From NCBI GenBank assembly GCA_958299035.1, contig CATQJL010000001.1, positions 35,564,780 to 35,628,779 on the forward strand: 64,000 nt of DNA, read 5' to 3'. Of the stretch, positions 11,100 to 22,164 are shown piece after piece (position 1 is the stretch's first letter; every line of letters starts with the position of its first letter). The notes beneath the pieces were generated by a model. That model worked only from the letters and a program-made list of their open reading frames with translations. It was not told where the DNA came from and did not search any database. The position numbers and the translations under genes are program-made. This stretch comes from Cylicocyclus nassatus (Eukaryota; Nematoda; Chromadorea; Rhabditida; Strongylidae).

Positions 11100-12161
11100 G
11101 GCTAGGTTCATACTGACTCCCTTGTTCTGGAACGGTTCCCGCACAGTTCTCACATGTGGTGGAACTGTTCCGGAACTGTGCTGCATGCGCTGCAGCCGTC
11201 CCGCACCGTTTTTAACGGGAGGAGTCGGAGAATTTTGACCGTTCTCAACGGTTTTCCTTCCAGATTTCTCTCATTTCGGCCTTATTCCACCCCGCTTCCC
11301 TTTTTGATCAGCCGAACTTCAAAACTCGAAGCGGGGTTGAAGAATGAGCGCTTTTCTGCCTTGAAACTTTAGATAATCGTAGAGCTCTTTTAAGTCCACC
11401 TGTCTGCGACAAAACGTGTGTTTCTGTGCTCGTCCATTCTCTCTTCTCTATTTTTGTTCAGACCCACTTCATGTATTCTAGGAAGACGCTGCGTAGTCTC
11501 GCTTCTGCATTGAAATTGACATAGACAGGTCTCTAACACATGAAGTAAGCCTGAACAAAAATGGCAGAGAAGATGGACGAGCGCCAACTCCGCTTCAAGT
11601 TCGCAGCTTTTCTCATCACAAGGAGAAGCGGGGTAGAAGAAAGAACGGAGAAGCAACGATATGGAAAATGAAAAGGGGCTGAGAACGCCCAAAAACGAAA
11701 CTCATCAAAAACAAGAGACAAATCCCAATTCATGCAATTTTAGAATTGCTCCTACTCCCTAATTTGTGACAGATGGCTATGGAAACTTCGCAGCGGCTTC
11801 CCAGAACAAATGAAATCATTTTGAGGAAAAATAGCAAAGCAAGAATAGACGAGCACAAAAAAAACACACGTTTTGTCGCATACGCAAGGCAGAAAAGGGC
11901 TCATTCTTCAACCCCGCTTCAAGTTTCGAAGTTCGGGTGATCAAAAAGGGAAGCGGGGGTGGAGGATTAAGGAACTGAGAGAAATCCGGAAGAAAAACCG
12001 TTGAGAACGGTCAAAATCCTCCGACTCCCGCCATTCAAAACGGTGCGGGGCGGCTGCAGCGCATGCAGCACAGTTCCGGAACAGTTCCAGCACAGTGCGA
12101 GAACTGTGCGGGAACTGTGCGGGAACAGTTCCAGAACATGGGAATCAGTATGAACCCAGCC
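11100..12161. mobile_element. 1.06-kb foldback element with TA target duplication
   Basis: The ends GGCTAGGTTCATACTGA and its complement are flanked by TA. The arms run about 290 bp (11100-11385 and 11870-12161) and share GGAACTGTTCC palindromes and CTGCATGCGCTGCAGCCG. Further inner pairs occur, such as CGACAAAACGTGTGTTT with its complement at 11860-11882, and a smaller hairpin at 11440-11580. No transposase is encoded. Confidence 0.8.
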
Positions 12162-12169
12162 TAAGAAAA

Positions 12170-14135
12170 AGATTGAGCGATGCCTACTAAAAACTGCGCC
12201 ACGGACAATTTTAGTTGACAAGTCTGAGTGTAAGTCCCGTACAAAGAAGAAATTTTGCTAATAATACTTGCCTGAACACCCCTGGAGGAGGATTGTGATT
12301 GACTCAAAGGCTGCAATCATATGCGTTCTGCGACCAAGTCTAGACTGCAGGAAAAACGGTAGGTGAGTCCAAGGCAAAATCATTCTTAGTAAGAGCTGGC
12401 TAATGCACGTAACGCAATTCCATAATACTGAACTGTACCACGGAATGTTTTGGACAGCATACTCAGTGATTCTGGTGTTCTCCATCGCAAGTAGCCTGCT
12501 GCTGCCCAATTTTGAAACTTTTCCACTAGATGTCCAGAGTGGTAAGCATAGCATGATATACGGATGTGGTAATTCTTAAATTAGCACAGATTTGGTTGAG
12601 ATTGAAGCGAAGTGTGGTAAAATTGGTCACCCATCACAGCGTAGTCTGAGTGATCGCAGTCAGTGTTTGTGACGTCAAATCTTAGGGCGTGCAACCAAGG
12701 TCATTTTTATGAGAGATGTTGCATCCTATTTTCGGGTTAGCCTTTCCTTGAACTCTCCGATTGTACTGAACTATTCCGTGAAAATTCGGGATACTTTTCC
12801 CTTATCCGAACCCATCTCTTCAAAGAAGATATTGCTTCTTTTTTCGTACCATATTTGGTTCCAGCTTCACAGAGAGTAGTGTCAACTTTCTGCCACGTGT
12901 CAAAAAAAAAATTGCATGTTTAACAGGTTTTACCAAGACTTTGTGTTACATTGCCTAGCGACTAAGTTCAATCTGTTTTTTTTGTTCGATGACCCATTTT
13001 CCACTGAACAGTTTCAAAAATGAACATTGTTATAATAATAACGTCATCCTGTTATCAATGAAAACATCAGACCTGCCCAGAATATATAAGTGCGTTAGGA
13101 TTCATCACCTAAGCGACGAAACAAGCAGCAGCATGGTATTTCAAGTCATCATTTATAGTCCTTCCTCGCTAAATTCTCATGGCGGAAAGTTGGAAGAGAA
13201 AGTCACTTTTAAATTATTGCTAAAAGCGACCATGATGTTTCTGCTATAAGTTTTAGACAGTTTTGCTTCTAAGAAAACAGTTGAACAGCTTTTAGGTGGT
13301 CACAAATACTCTTTTACCTCATCGGAAAATTTCGAATAAACAAGTCAAAATGAAACGTGTCAATTTTTTCCTAGCACGTGGAGGGGAGGCAGTCCTCGTA
13401 GAATCTATGTGAAATCGTTCTTAGACTGAAGAACGTATTTTATGAGAGCTTTTTGAAAACGGGCCTGGATAAAGAAAAGTGCCAAATTCTCTATAGTTCT
13501 TTACTTTTATGAAAACAGCAGAGAGGAGAGGCAAAGGTTGGTGTGTACGTGTAGAGTTCAATTTAACACCCGCGTGATGTCGAGTTCCTCGTGAAAAAAA
13601 AAGCCACGGCCGCAAAACTCGAAAATAGGCTACTCGTAGGCGCAAAGCTCGTCGGCATCCGAAAAGCGATTTCGCTTGAAGGCAGCGGCTCGGCAGATTT
13701 CCAACTTCGGGGTTTTCGCAGATTTGGGGCTATTCCGGCCCCCTGAATCACGATATGAACTCCCCTTAGCGCGAAAATGGGAAAAACCCCATCTTTTGAA
13801 ACCCCCTCTGAGACGGGCGCGGACGAGTGAGCCGTTCTTCTCTCCCGTCAGAGACGCAGAGTAAGGAGGTAGAGAACGCTAGAAAGGAGGAAGGGGAGCG
13901 GCGCTTGGGCCGCCTGCAGAGTTCACACTTTCGGCGCGGAGTTGCTGTTTTGGTTCACTTGGAGGGCCTCCTATCCACCTGTGTTAAGATGTGAGGTAGG
14001 TCAATATGCCGAGCCGCTGCCTTTGAGTAGCCACCACCGCAGACACGTAATGAAAGCCATCTTCGAAAGATTGCGATATGGAAATCCGCGTGTAAAGTGC
14101 AAACAGGTCTGAGTTTGTGCAAAATGCTAGAAGAT
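12170..14135. other. gene-free interval
   Basis: No gene or clear repeat is supported. Short frames exist on both strands without recognisable domains. Confidence 0.4.
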
Positions 14136-14190
14136 GGCAAAAAATAAGAAGTAGCTTGGAAGAAGTGGCCTTCTGAGACAAGATATACAG

Positions 14191-14863
14191 GGTGTCCCAA
14201 AAAAATGTTTCGAACGTTTGATCGTTAATATCTCTCTTCCTAAGAAGTCTTTTGCTTGCTTCAGGCACCGTTTTGTAGAGCTGGCTTCAACTTAGATTTC
14301 CATTATAGAACGAATCACCCATCTCTCTTCATTACTGTAGGGTTACGGTAGAAACTTCAAAGAGGGTTTTGAGCCATGAAAGGCCATTTTTTGCCTCAAA
14401 AAAGAAACAAAACAGCCTGAAAACTTTTACACTAGGCTAATTAGAGTTGCTGATTACAACTGTAAAGTTCCCAACTTGTTATGATGCTTCATTGAAGAGT
14501 TATGCCAGGTAAGAGGTAGCGGCCATTTTTTCAATGTTCTTAAAAAGTGCGATTAAGCCGTTTAGAAAGCTTCGTAATCTTGTGAATAGTTTAGCATTGA
14601 ACTCAGCATTCGTAAAAACCTTATTACACAAGTTTTCACATTTTTTTGAAAAATTTTGGAACGTCAGCTTTTTCCCCATTGACACCGTATGTTTCAAGTT
14701 TCTACCGTAATCCTACAGTAATAAAGAGATGGGTGATTCGTTTTATAATGGAAATCTAAGTTGAAGCCAGCTCTACAAAACGGTACCTGAAGCAAGGCAA
14801 AAGACTTCTTGGGAAGAGAGATATTAACGATCCGTTCAAAACATTTTTTTGGGACACGCTGTA
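14191..14863. mobile_element. mariner-like foldback element nested in an outer MITE
   Basis: The ends CAGGGTGTCCCAAAAAAATG and CATTTTTTTGGGACACGCTG are flanked by TA. The arms extend about 165 bp and include GATCGTTAATATCTCTCTTCC. Removing the element restores the outer MITE arm, which shows that it inserted there. No transposase frame. Confidence 0.75.
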
Positions 14864-15014
14864 TATTGTCTTGACGGGCTTGGAACGCTGATCCCAAATT
14901 TGCCTTCGCTATCTGCTGCGGGCTTCCAGGCAATGAATTATGAGGGATTTTAGGAGCCACATCTGCACGTAAATGCGATAGAGAGCGTCACTCATCGCGT
15001 GCTTCATGGTTTAA

Positions 15015-15253
15015 GACCTAAGGCATACCTCGCGCGATTCCGGTCGCTGCGCGATTTGGCACAACAGCGACTCTTCGTAACTCGTCGTTAATGCGCTGCC
15101 TTTGGTCAGAACTTGCTGCGTTTGCAACAACTTACACAAGCTACCCAAATATGCGTCCGAGAGGTGCGCATAATAAATTTATAGAAATCTGACAAATCGC
15201 CAAGTCGCGTGAAAGTGGCGATTCGGTCGAATCGCGTGAGGTATGCCTTAGGT
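15015..15253. mobile_element. TTAA-flanked hairpin MITE
   Basis: TTAA precedes GACCTAAGGCATACCTCGCG, and the right end GAGGTATGCCTTAGGT is followed by TTAA. The TTAA duplication would fit a piggyBac-like source. It is nested in the 14136-16582 composite. Confidence 0.6.
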
Positions 15254-15644
15254 TTAATGGTTGGTGTGACGATCTCTGAAGCAGATACTCCCAGTTTCGT
15301 GTCCGTTCTCGCAATTTCCGTTTTGCATTCTAGCTATAAGTTCGTACAGATGCGAGTTTCGTCTTCACGCAACTTCTTGCTTCTTTCATCGCGTTTTGAA
15401 CCGTATATTTGTATTTTCAGGGATTCAATCGAGGGCTATGAAATAGAGGCAGGGAGGGGGGTGTGTGACGTTTCACACGACCGTAATGCTTTCCATACAG
15501 GACCACCGCCGGCGCGACACACCCTGCGGCGGCTTTTGCCTAAGCAAAACACGGGGAGAAAAGATTTGCGGCGTGCATTACATGTTAAGACAAGTCAAAA
15601 TCAGGGAGACGCTGGAGACCGCCCGTGCGAAAAGACCGTCTCCC

Positions 15645-15882
15645 CAGGGAGGGCAACAAAATTCAGTTCGACACGTACAATCTTGAGTACATGGCAAGAC
15701 ACACGTTATAAGGCTTATCAGTTGCAGTGTCGGGTGTCACGAGGTACAGAGTCCAGGCGAAGCGGTCTTACGGGGGCGGAGATGCCGGTGCACCAGACAC
15801 TGCAGTTGGTAAGCCCTGTATACGTGTTCTTGCCATGTACCCAAGATTGTACGTGTCAAATTGAATTCTGTTGCCTTCCCTG
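15645..15882. mobile_element. 238-bp hairpin MITE
   Basis: CAGGGAGGGCAACAAAATTC at the left is answered by GAATTCTGTTGCCTTCCCTG at the right. The inner arms GACACGTACAATCTTGAGTA and CAGTTGCAGTGTC also pair. It lies beside a copy of the dispersed repeat also found at 815-975. Confidence 0.7.
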
Positions 15883-16047
15883 TCTTTGTTTCATAACCCT
15901 CGTTTGAATTCCCGAAATCACATCTAAGGTTATGTAAAAGCGCTTCACTTCTCAATTCCTCGCTCATAATCTTGAGTTTAGTGTACGCGCTTGAATCCAT
16001 CCTAAGTTCCTATCGCTAATTTACCATCAGTTCACCATACAGAATAA

Positions 16048-16270
16048 GGGTAGAGTTCAGGCGATTTCGTCGCCTCGCGATTCTCCAAATGAGACAACAG
16101 TTACGAATCCATTGCATGTCGATCATTCTGCATTTCGGTTGTGATAGTCAGTCACGATTAGGTGTGTCAGAAAACTATCACAGCCGAAATGCATATGACT
16201 GGCATGCGTACTCGTAACTGCTGTCTTGCGGGAGAATCGCGAGGCGATGAAGTCGCGTAGAATCTGCCCG
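16048..16270. mobile_element. hairpin MITE, family with ATTTCGGTTGTGATAGT core, copy 1
   Basis: The ends contain GAGTTCAGGCGATTTCG and its counterpart, and the central stem is ATTTCGGTTGTGATAGT paired with ACTATCACAGCCGAAAT. A relative lies at 23707-23946. Confidence 0.75.
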
Positions 16271-16617
16271 AGGGTTTACAGAAATTTCCTGGGCTATTTC
16301 TGATATTCCAGTGGTTACCTTGATGCCGGAGGAGAATTGAAGATGTCGTAAAGTATTGCGGTAGCATCTGCTTCAGACAGTCACACTAACCGTTAGACCA
16401 CTAGGGCAGAAATAGCAACGTTCTCGATCGCATTTCTGTGCAGATTACGAAAAGCCCTCAAACACATCGCCCAAAAGCCCACTGCAGATAGCGAAGGCAG
16501 ATTTGGAATTAGAGTTCGAAGCCCGTCAAGTCAATATATATCTTATCTCAAAAGGCCACTTCAACCGACATTCCTTCCTTCGTTAGAGCAGATTAATCCT
16601 TTTTGTCGGATAGAGGA

Positions 16618-16738
16618 CATTAGGTCGCCATTAGGCTCCACCCACGCGGACAGATAGCATGAGGCAGTAATGATAATAGCGCGCGGTTTGTTGCAAATGT
16701 TCGCGTGGGACCGCCCCCTTCGGCGACCTAATGTCCTC
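16618..16738. repeat. 121-bp inverted repeat
   Basis: AGAGGACATTAGGTCGCC at the left pairs exactly with GGCGACCTAATGTCCTCT at the right. The interior pairs partly through CCCACGCGGACA and TTCGCGTGGGAC. Small MITE or foldback remnant. Confidence 0.65.
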
Positions 16739-17452
16739 TACTTCTTTTTGTCTTTTATAAACGGCCACATACCATTTCCCAAAACTACTAACAAGTGCAA
16801 AAAACGTCTACATGAGGAAAAATTAGCAGGTACCGAAAATGCATCTTTTCCTTCTGAGATTTCCGTTTTTAGAACCTAAGAAATCTGAGTAGATTGGTTT
16901 TTCAATGAAAGTAGTAAGTATGTTCCAAAGAGCATGATCAGCACCTTCTAAAGGTATACGCATCTTGCTGCAAATCAACCCTCCATAAAAAAGCGAGCAC
17001 GAAAATAAAAACGCTAGGGAACTTTAAAATGGCCTAATACTTTTAGCTGCGAGCACAAGGTTTTTCTTCTAACTTTTCTGCCCTAGATTCCCCCCTCCCC
17101 TCCCGCCCCTTTTTTTCACCTATAAATTCTTCACGCCCGTGCCTCCGAAAATTTTTTACTCATCCTATAAGGAAAAATAGCGAGAAAAGTACATGTGCTA
17201 AAGCTCTGATAGCATAAATTGCCGAGTTCGAAAGTTTCACATCTTATTGAAAAACGAACAAAGTCCAGGATAGGAAAAAAAGGAAAAAAGGCAATGCGGA
17301 ACACCCAATGTCTTATCGCTGATGCAAGCGTACATTAGAATAGAAGAAAGGCACCGTATCTTATTACAACAATCTTAGAACCCATAATGATTGTGTTCAA
17401 GGGGAGAGAGACAGTTTACAGAACATAGGATAAAAGAAGTTATGGTACATTA

Positions 17453-20400
17453 TTATTTATTATTATGGTTCTGTTCTTCTCGCACCACTTCTTTCCTGCC
17501 AACGACGGTAGCGCAGTATTTGCTCGGTACCACCTTAACATTTTATCATGAAGAAGTTTTCAAGATAACCAAGAATATGAAATCTACAAACCTGGAAAGA
17601 TGATCCTGATCTGAAGGGCTCTCCATCTATGGCAAAATGACCGCCTTCTGAGAGTGGCTCGATTCTGATAGCTTTTACCGGGATGATCTGTATAGCCAAC
17701 AATTATTCCTTGCAAGTATGCTTGCCTTGCTATTAAAGGCAGTGGGTTAGGAAATTGCAGCTGCGAGCTTTTCACAACTACATGGCCTTCTGAATCCGCT
17801 GAGCGCGGAACTTTGCCTGAAAAGTCAAAAAGTGCTACGGCACTTTCCGGCCCTGAAGATGGCTGGGGGCTGAAGGAGAGCTTCTTGCCAAAAACACCGG
17901 CTGTATGAGACTGTAACTCCACCCACTTTGGCGGCAATTGGCTGATCGGCTTAGGCGGCCAATCGCAGTTCAGGTGGAGCGGATCGCTCGCCCAGCCCCT
18001 CCAGCAATCCCAAGGCCGGAAAACGCCATCAAAAGTACTTTTTGACTTTTCAAGCACAGTTTCGGACTCAGCGCATCCAGAAGGCCAGGGAGGGATGGAA
18101 AGCTCGCAATTACAATTTTCCCGAGCCACTACCTTCAAGCGCTATGGTGAAATTAGTGAAATGATAATTTGAATTTATTCGCACTGTTCTCTGTAAATAG
18201 CACCGATCGCTCATAACTGACAAAAAATTTCACAAATACGTGCAGCAAAATTATTTTGTGCTGTTAAGAGCACTACACTTTTTTTCTGAATTGCATAGTA
18301 ATGAACTTCTTAATTCTATGTTTTTGAATAGAAAAAGGACCACTTTAGAAAATGGGTCGCAAAATCAAGGCAAGAAAAATCTGCCGCCATTTTCAACCTA
18401 GAAGAGAATTTCAGAATTAGTTCCTTCTCTCATTCGTTGTGGAACACGGGGTTTCTTGACGGATGGTGAAATTAGGTTCCCCTACCTGCATGCATGGATG
18501 GGCTAGATGTCGACTGCTTTCCATAAATACGAACAAGTGAGCGACATGAAGTCGCGATTTTATCGTGTTCCAGTCTATCAACGTTAGGTACATGGTCGGT
18601 TCGTCTAAGCGAGCCGATGGAAGGAATGGTAGATCAGATCCTGTAATGGCTCAGAATTTGAAGTGAATTAGCAATGCGTTAGAGCTAGCGTCGGTGAGAG
18701 CCTACCTAGATGGCTGAGCGTGGAGACATTTGCCATTACAAAATCTCCTTCTACAGTCTCCCAGCTTCCATCTAGAGGCTGATTCAGTGGCGGAATGCTG
18801 TTGAGGGAAGTATCTTTAAGAGACTCCTCCAGCGATGAGAAGTGCTCCTTTTCCAGTTTCTCCAGTCCAGTAACCTGCAAGCTCCGTTCTTTCTACCCCA
18901 AAGAAATGCATAAATTACGCCTTGTACCTGGTCCACCTCATCATAGTCAAAATGGCCAGCGCCAAACTTCTTCCTATCGCAGTTGAATCTCAACATTGTG
19001 TTTCGCGATGTAAGTTTGCACTGCGCAGGAATGTACGAAATTCGAGCTCTGTATGTCGCAACACGAGGTAGTTCTGGAACATTAATTCTTCGTTATCAGT
19101 CAATGACGGCGCATGTTTGCTAATGGCTATAGTCCAATCCCGGCCGAAGGCGAATCTACATATTAAAGAGTATTCAGCGGCGCTTTGGGCACATCAGTCC
19201 CGTATCTCTTGACCAGTCTAACAATGATGCTCATTCGCCGCGGTAAAAGATCCGCCCTCATCCAGGACGCAACCTCACACGGCAAACGCATTTGCGCACA
19301 GATTTAATGCCTGACAGACTGTTATCGTGTAGCCATTTGGTTATGAAAAATATTGATAAGTAAATCTGCTGGTCGGAAGAAGGATCAGGTAGAAGGAGTT
19401 TGAGATCAGGATTACACCAGCGGTTCGACCCCGCTATCAGGCCGAACCGATGGCATAATGCGCGCTCGCCGCAACTCAGACAATCGACGGCATACCTCCT
19501 CAGGCATCGAAGGGATACCTCCGGAGAGCAAATGGCGGGGGTCTGCCACTTCGTGCTCCGGAGCCCTCCCACTTCATCCATTTTGGTACTCCGGGGCTCC
19601 TCCAAATCTGACGCACCCCCGGAGCAGAGATTTGCGAGCCCCGGGGAAAGGTCCCATTTGCCTTCTTGTGACGTCACGGTGACGAATGGGACCTCTCCCA
19701 GGGGCTCGCGAATCTCTGCTCCGGAGGTGCGCCAGATTTTGGAGGGGCCCCGGAGCACCAAAATGGGTGAAATGGGAGGGCTCCGGAGCACGAGTCGCAA
19801 ACCTACGCTGGGCGGAGCCCGCCTCCCTGGATTTGTCTGATTGTGAGAAGCTAAACGTAGATGCAAGCTAAACTACCGCGGCTCGAACTCTCGCCATGCC
19901 AATTTGGCTTGATTGAGATTTGAACAGACTGTAAACTATTACCTGCTATTCTGATCACGGATTCCATGTGTAATCGGATCATTCCAGCCCATCGAAAACG
20001 TTCACTGCCAATGTCTTCAAGAGAAATTTTGTGAAAAAAACTAGCAGATTTATGCAAGTGTCAGTTTACCTATATCGGCTATAAGCCCCCAATTTGCACT
20101 CATAAACATTGATCTAGTACCATCGTACTGTGTTTCAACATTGTAGAGACGGAGAGGAATATACCGAGGTCGGGTCACCATGAGACAACATTCTTTGATG
20201 AAAACATCGCGAGATGAAAACGGCTCACTAAATATGAATTTTAACGCTCTGATAAAAGTAATTTACTTTTTCTTCATGATTTTCTTCGCAGAGAATAGCG
20301 CGAAGGTGCAGGATCCAGCATATGACTGTTCTTAGAGCATGTAAAACTGTGCGGCAGTTATTTGAATAGAAGTAAAAGGTCTATACACATACTTGCAAGC

Positions 20401-22142
20401 ATAGCATATAGCAGCCGCCAGGGCATTGCTCGTTCCTCCAGGAATGTGACAAATAGGAAACTTCAAGGCTCTTTCACGGTCTTTTCGCAGCAGCAGCCCA
20501 CAAATAACCTAGAATTTTGACGTTTTTTGTGTGAATAGAAAGTAGCGCATGAGTGATTTTTACGATTACAATCACAGAAAACCGTTTTATCTCACATTCT
20601 TTGCTTCGATTCACCAATAGTTCCGTTTTTGTTGCTCTAATAAACTTCTCGTGTATTAGCAAAATAAATCTGGATGTTCATTTCGTTTTTCCTTTCTTAT
20701 TGGATTGCTATCATATAATTACTGAATGCAATCTAAGCGAGATAATGGAATTTTTTCTCCGATGTACTAGAAAGAAAAATCGGAATTGTTTAACAAGGGA
20801 AGGATACTCGGTGACCGTGGCCATTTAGAATGCGATGTATACGATGTACGATGCACTTTGAAGCGCTGATACTGAATCTATGCTTGATATCCGCGAAACG
20901 ATCTTCTGAAGCAAGTCATGAATTTTTCTTCATAAAAAAATCTGCGTACTTTTAAGTAGGGTATTTAAAATCACCAAATCTATCCTAGATTACCGTTTGA
21001 AGTTATTGAAGTGAATCCTAAAAAGAATACTGTTATATTATACCTATTCAAATCATATTCTGCATTTGAAAAGGAAAGAAAATTTTTTATTGATAATTCT
21101 GAACCTCCGCAGTAGCGCAATTTATTCATGAAAAAATGATCATAACTCCATCCAGGTTATCGTTTCGCAGATATGAAAGAAGTATTCGAACCAGCATTAA
21201 AAGGCGCATTTTTTGGTAAAATCACTACCATGGCCACCAAGTATATCTCCCTTATAAGACTTGTCCCCTTTGACCCACTGACGAAGTGAAATTTGCTCCA
21301 CTGTTCAACATACAATGGTTCCCATTTACTAGACGAACTGACGCTTACAGCGAATTCTAAGCTTGTAGAGTTGTTCCGGGTATTAGAAAATGACGCGCGA
21401 CATCGGCGGTAAGTGCCAACTCAATGATGTCTCAAAGTCTACTAACCTCTGTCACAAGACCATCTCCACTGTTCACTAAAACAGCATCATAACGGTCGAT
21501 GTCGAGTTCTTGCATAATCTTGGTGGCATGCTGAGGATAATCTGAAGTATGTTTGCATTTTCTGCTCTGTCTCAGAAAATGCATAGTATATACCAGTATG
21601 GACGATATCGGCACAAATTCCAGCTGCTTTCAATATATGAGACCCGTGCCTTGCCCATAAGTATTCAGCGCGTTTTTGCCCACTGAACGGATTAATCACG
21701 ATGAGAACTCGTCCGTTTGGCTCTTTTGTGAGTAAATGAGCTGAAAAAGAATGACAAATATATGGTCTATGCTCATTCGCTTTCAGTCAGGAGATGCTTC
21801 TAATCTGTAGAAAGCATAAATATGCAAATGTAGGCACCTACGAGGCGTTTTTCTCCTTATCTTCGCTTGCATCTCTTCGAGGAATTTTTCGGCATCGGTT
21901 TTCGAAGGAAATGTAACATTCACAGGACGATGAGCCCGTCTATTCCTTACAAGAGGGAAATTTTCCACAACAACACTGCTTGTGGAAGCGTTGTCCAACT
22001 CTGAAGCTTGCAGTTTGGTTAAATCCCAACATTGTCGCCGAATCTTTTCTTAGTTACCATTTTCCAAGTGACACCCAATGACGTCATCTATTCGTATTGG
22101 CAATTCGCCAGTGATCAACAGTTCTGCCTCTGTCAGCGACAT
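17453..22142 (-). CDS. sphk-1: sphingosine kinase
   Basis: Phosphorylates sphingosine with ATP to sphingosine-1-phosphate, the signal lipid and the substrate of the degradative lyase. Exons: 22142-22058, 22000-21842, 21740-21594, 21541-21447, 20508-20393, 20227-20070, 20014-19943, 19073-18928, 18874-18706, 18640-18486, 17687-17592, 17533-17453; phase is kept throughout and gives 492 residues. The family blocks appear in order: INPFSG (97-102), SGDGLVTEV (155-163, catalytic Asp157), PGGTSNALA (185-193), IADIDIGSERFR (250-261, lipid head-group region) and HFAIDGE (451-457). The N-terminal 80 residues resemble the extra segment of SPHK2 and ceramide kinase-like proteins. The first ATG lies 10 nt after TTTAATTACAG, a good trans-splice acceptor. 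It is on the same strand as the SPT gene and 11.4 kb upstream of it, too far for a typical operon. Several introns carry inserted repeats. Confidence 0.95.
17700..18138 (-). other. open reading frame inside a sphingosine kinase intron
   Basis: A 184-codon frame begins at 18138 inside the intron 17688-18485 and runs out of frame into the next exon. It shows no domain I recognise and is rich in Ser, Pro and Trp. It is probably chance or a repeat remnant. It could only be an alternative exon if a different reading frame were used. Confidence 0.3.
19538..19809. mobile_element. GC-rich palindromic element in a sphingosine kinase intron
   Basis: The arms GTGCTCCGGAGCCCTCCCA, CCCGGAGCAGAGATTTGCGA and GAGCCCCGGGG... 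pair across a centre near TGACGTCACGGTGACG at 19670-19685. The stem is about 125 bp with few mismatches. It sits in the intron 19074-19942. Shadow frames on both strands are products of the palindrome. Confidence 0.8.
20794..21254. mobile_element. Harbinger-like MITE in a sphingosine kinase intron
   Basis: Left end CAAGGGAAGGATACTCGGTG follows TAA. The right end, read inverted as TAAGGGAGATATACTTGG, is followed by TAA, giving a 3-bp target duplication. The inner word AGCGCTGATACTGAATC relates it to the copies at 24484 and 35619. It sits in the intron 20509-21446. Confidence 0.65.
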
Positions 22143-22149
22143 TTTAGAG

Positions 22150-22163
22150 CCTCTGTAATTAAA
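22150..22163 (-). promoter_or_regulatory. probable trans-splice acceptor of sphk-1
   Basis: On the minus strand the sequence TTTAATTACAG ends at 22153, leaving a 10-nt leader before the ATG. The short leader is typical of nematode spliced-leader messages. No leader can be shown from genomic DNA alone. Confidence 0.55.
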
Positions 22164-22164
22164 T

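Larger units (their letters stand above)
14136..16582. mobile_element. nested composite: Harbinger-like MITE with later insertions
   Basis: The outer arms pair: AAGTGGCCTTCTGAGACAAG before 14190 and TATTGTCTTGACGGGCTTGG after 14865 match, inverted, the block at 16430-16582. That block includes CAGATAGCGAAGGCAGATTT and ends CCTTCG followed by TTA. The end resembles the CAAGG...CCTTG family at 20794, 24484 and 35619. Inside the arms sit at least four younger hairpin elements. The left boundary is approximate. Confidence 0.6.

Noticed and set aside
19258..19866. Long open frames on both strands in a sphingosine kinase intron
   Set aside because: They mirror each other across the GC-rich palindrome, which explains both.
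2636..22142. Operon containing sphk-1 and the SPT gene
   Set aside because: The 11.4-kb gap full of transposons is far beyond normal nematode operon spacing, and each gene has its own acceptor-like site near the start.
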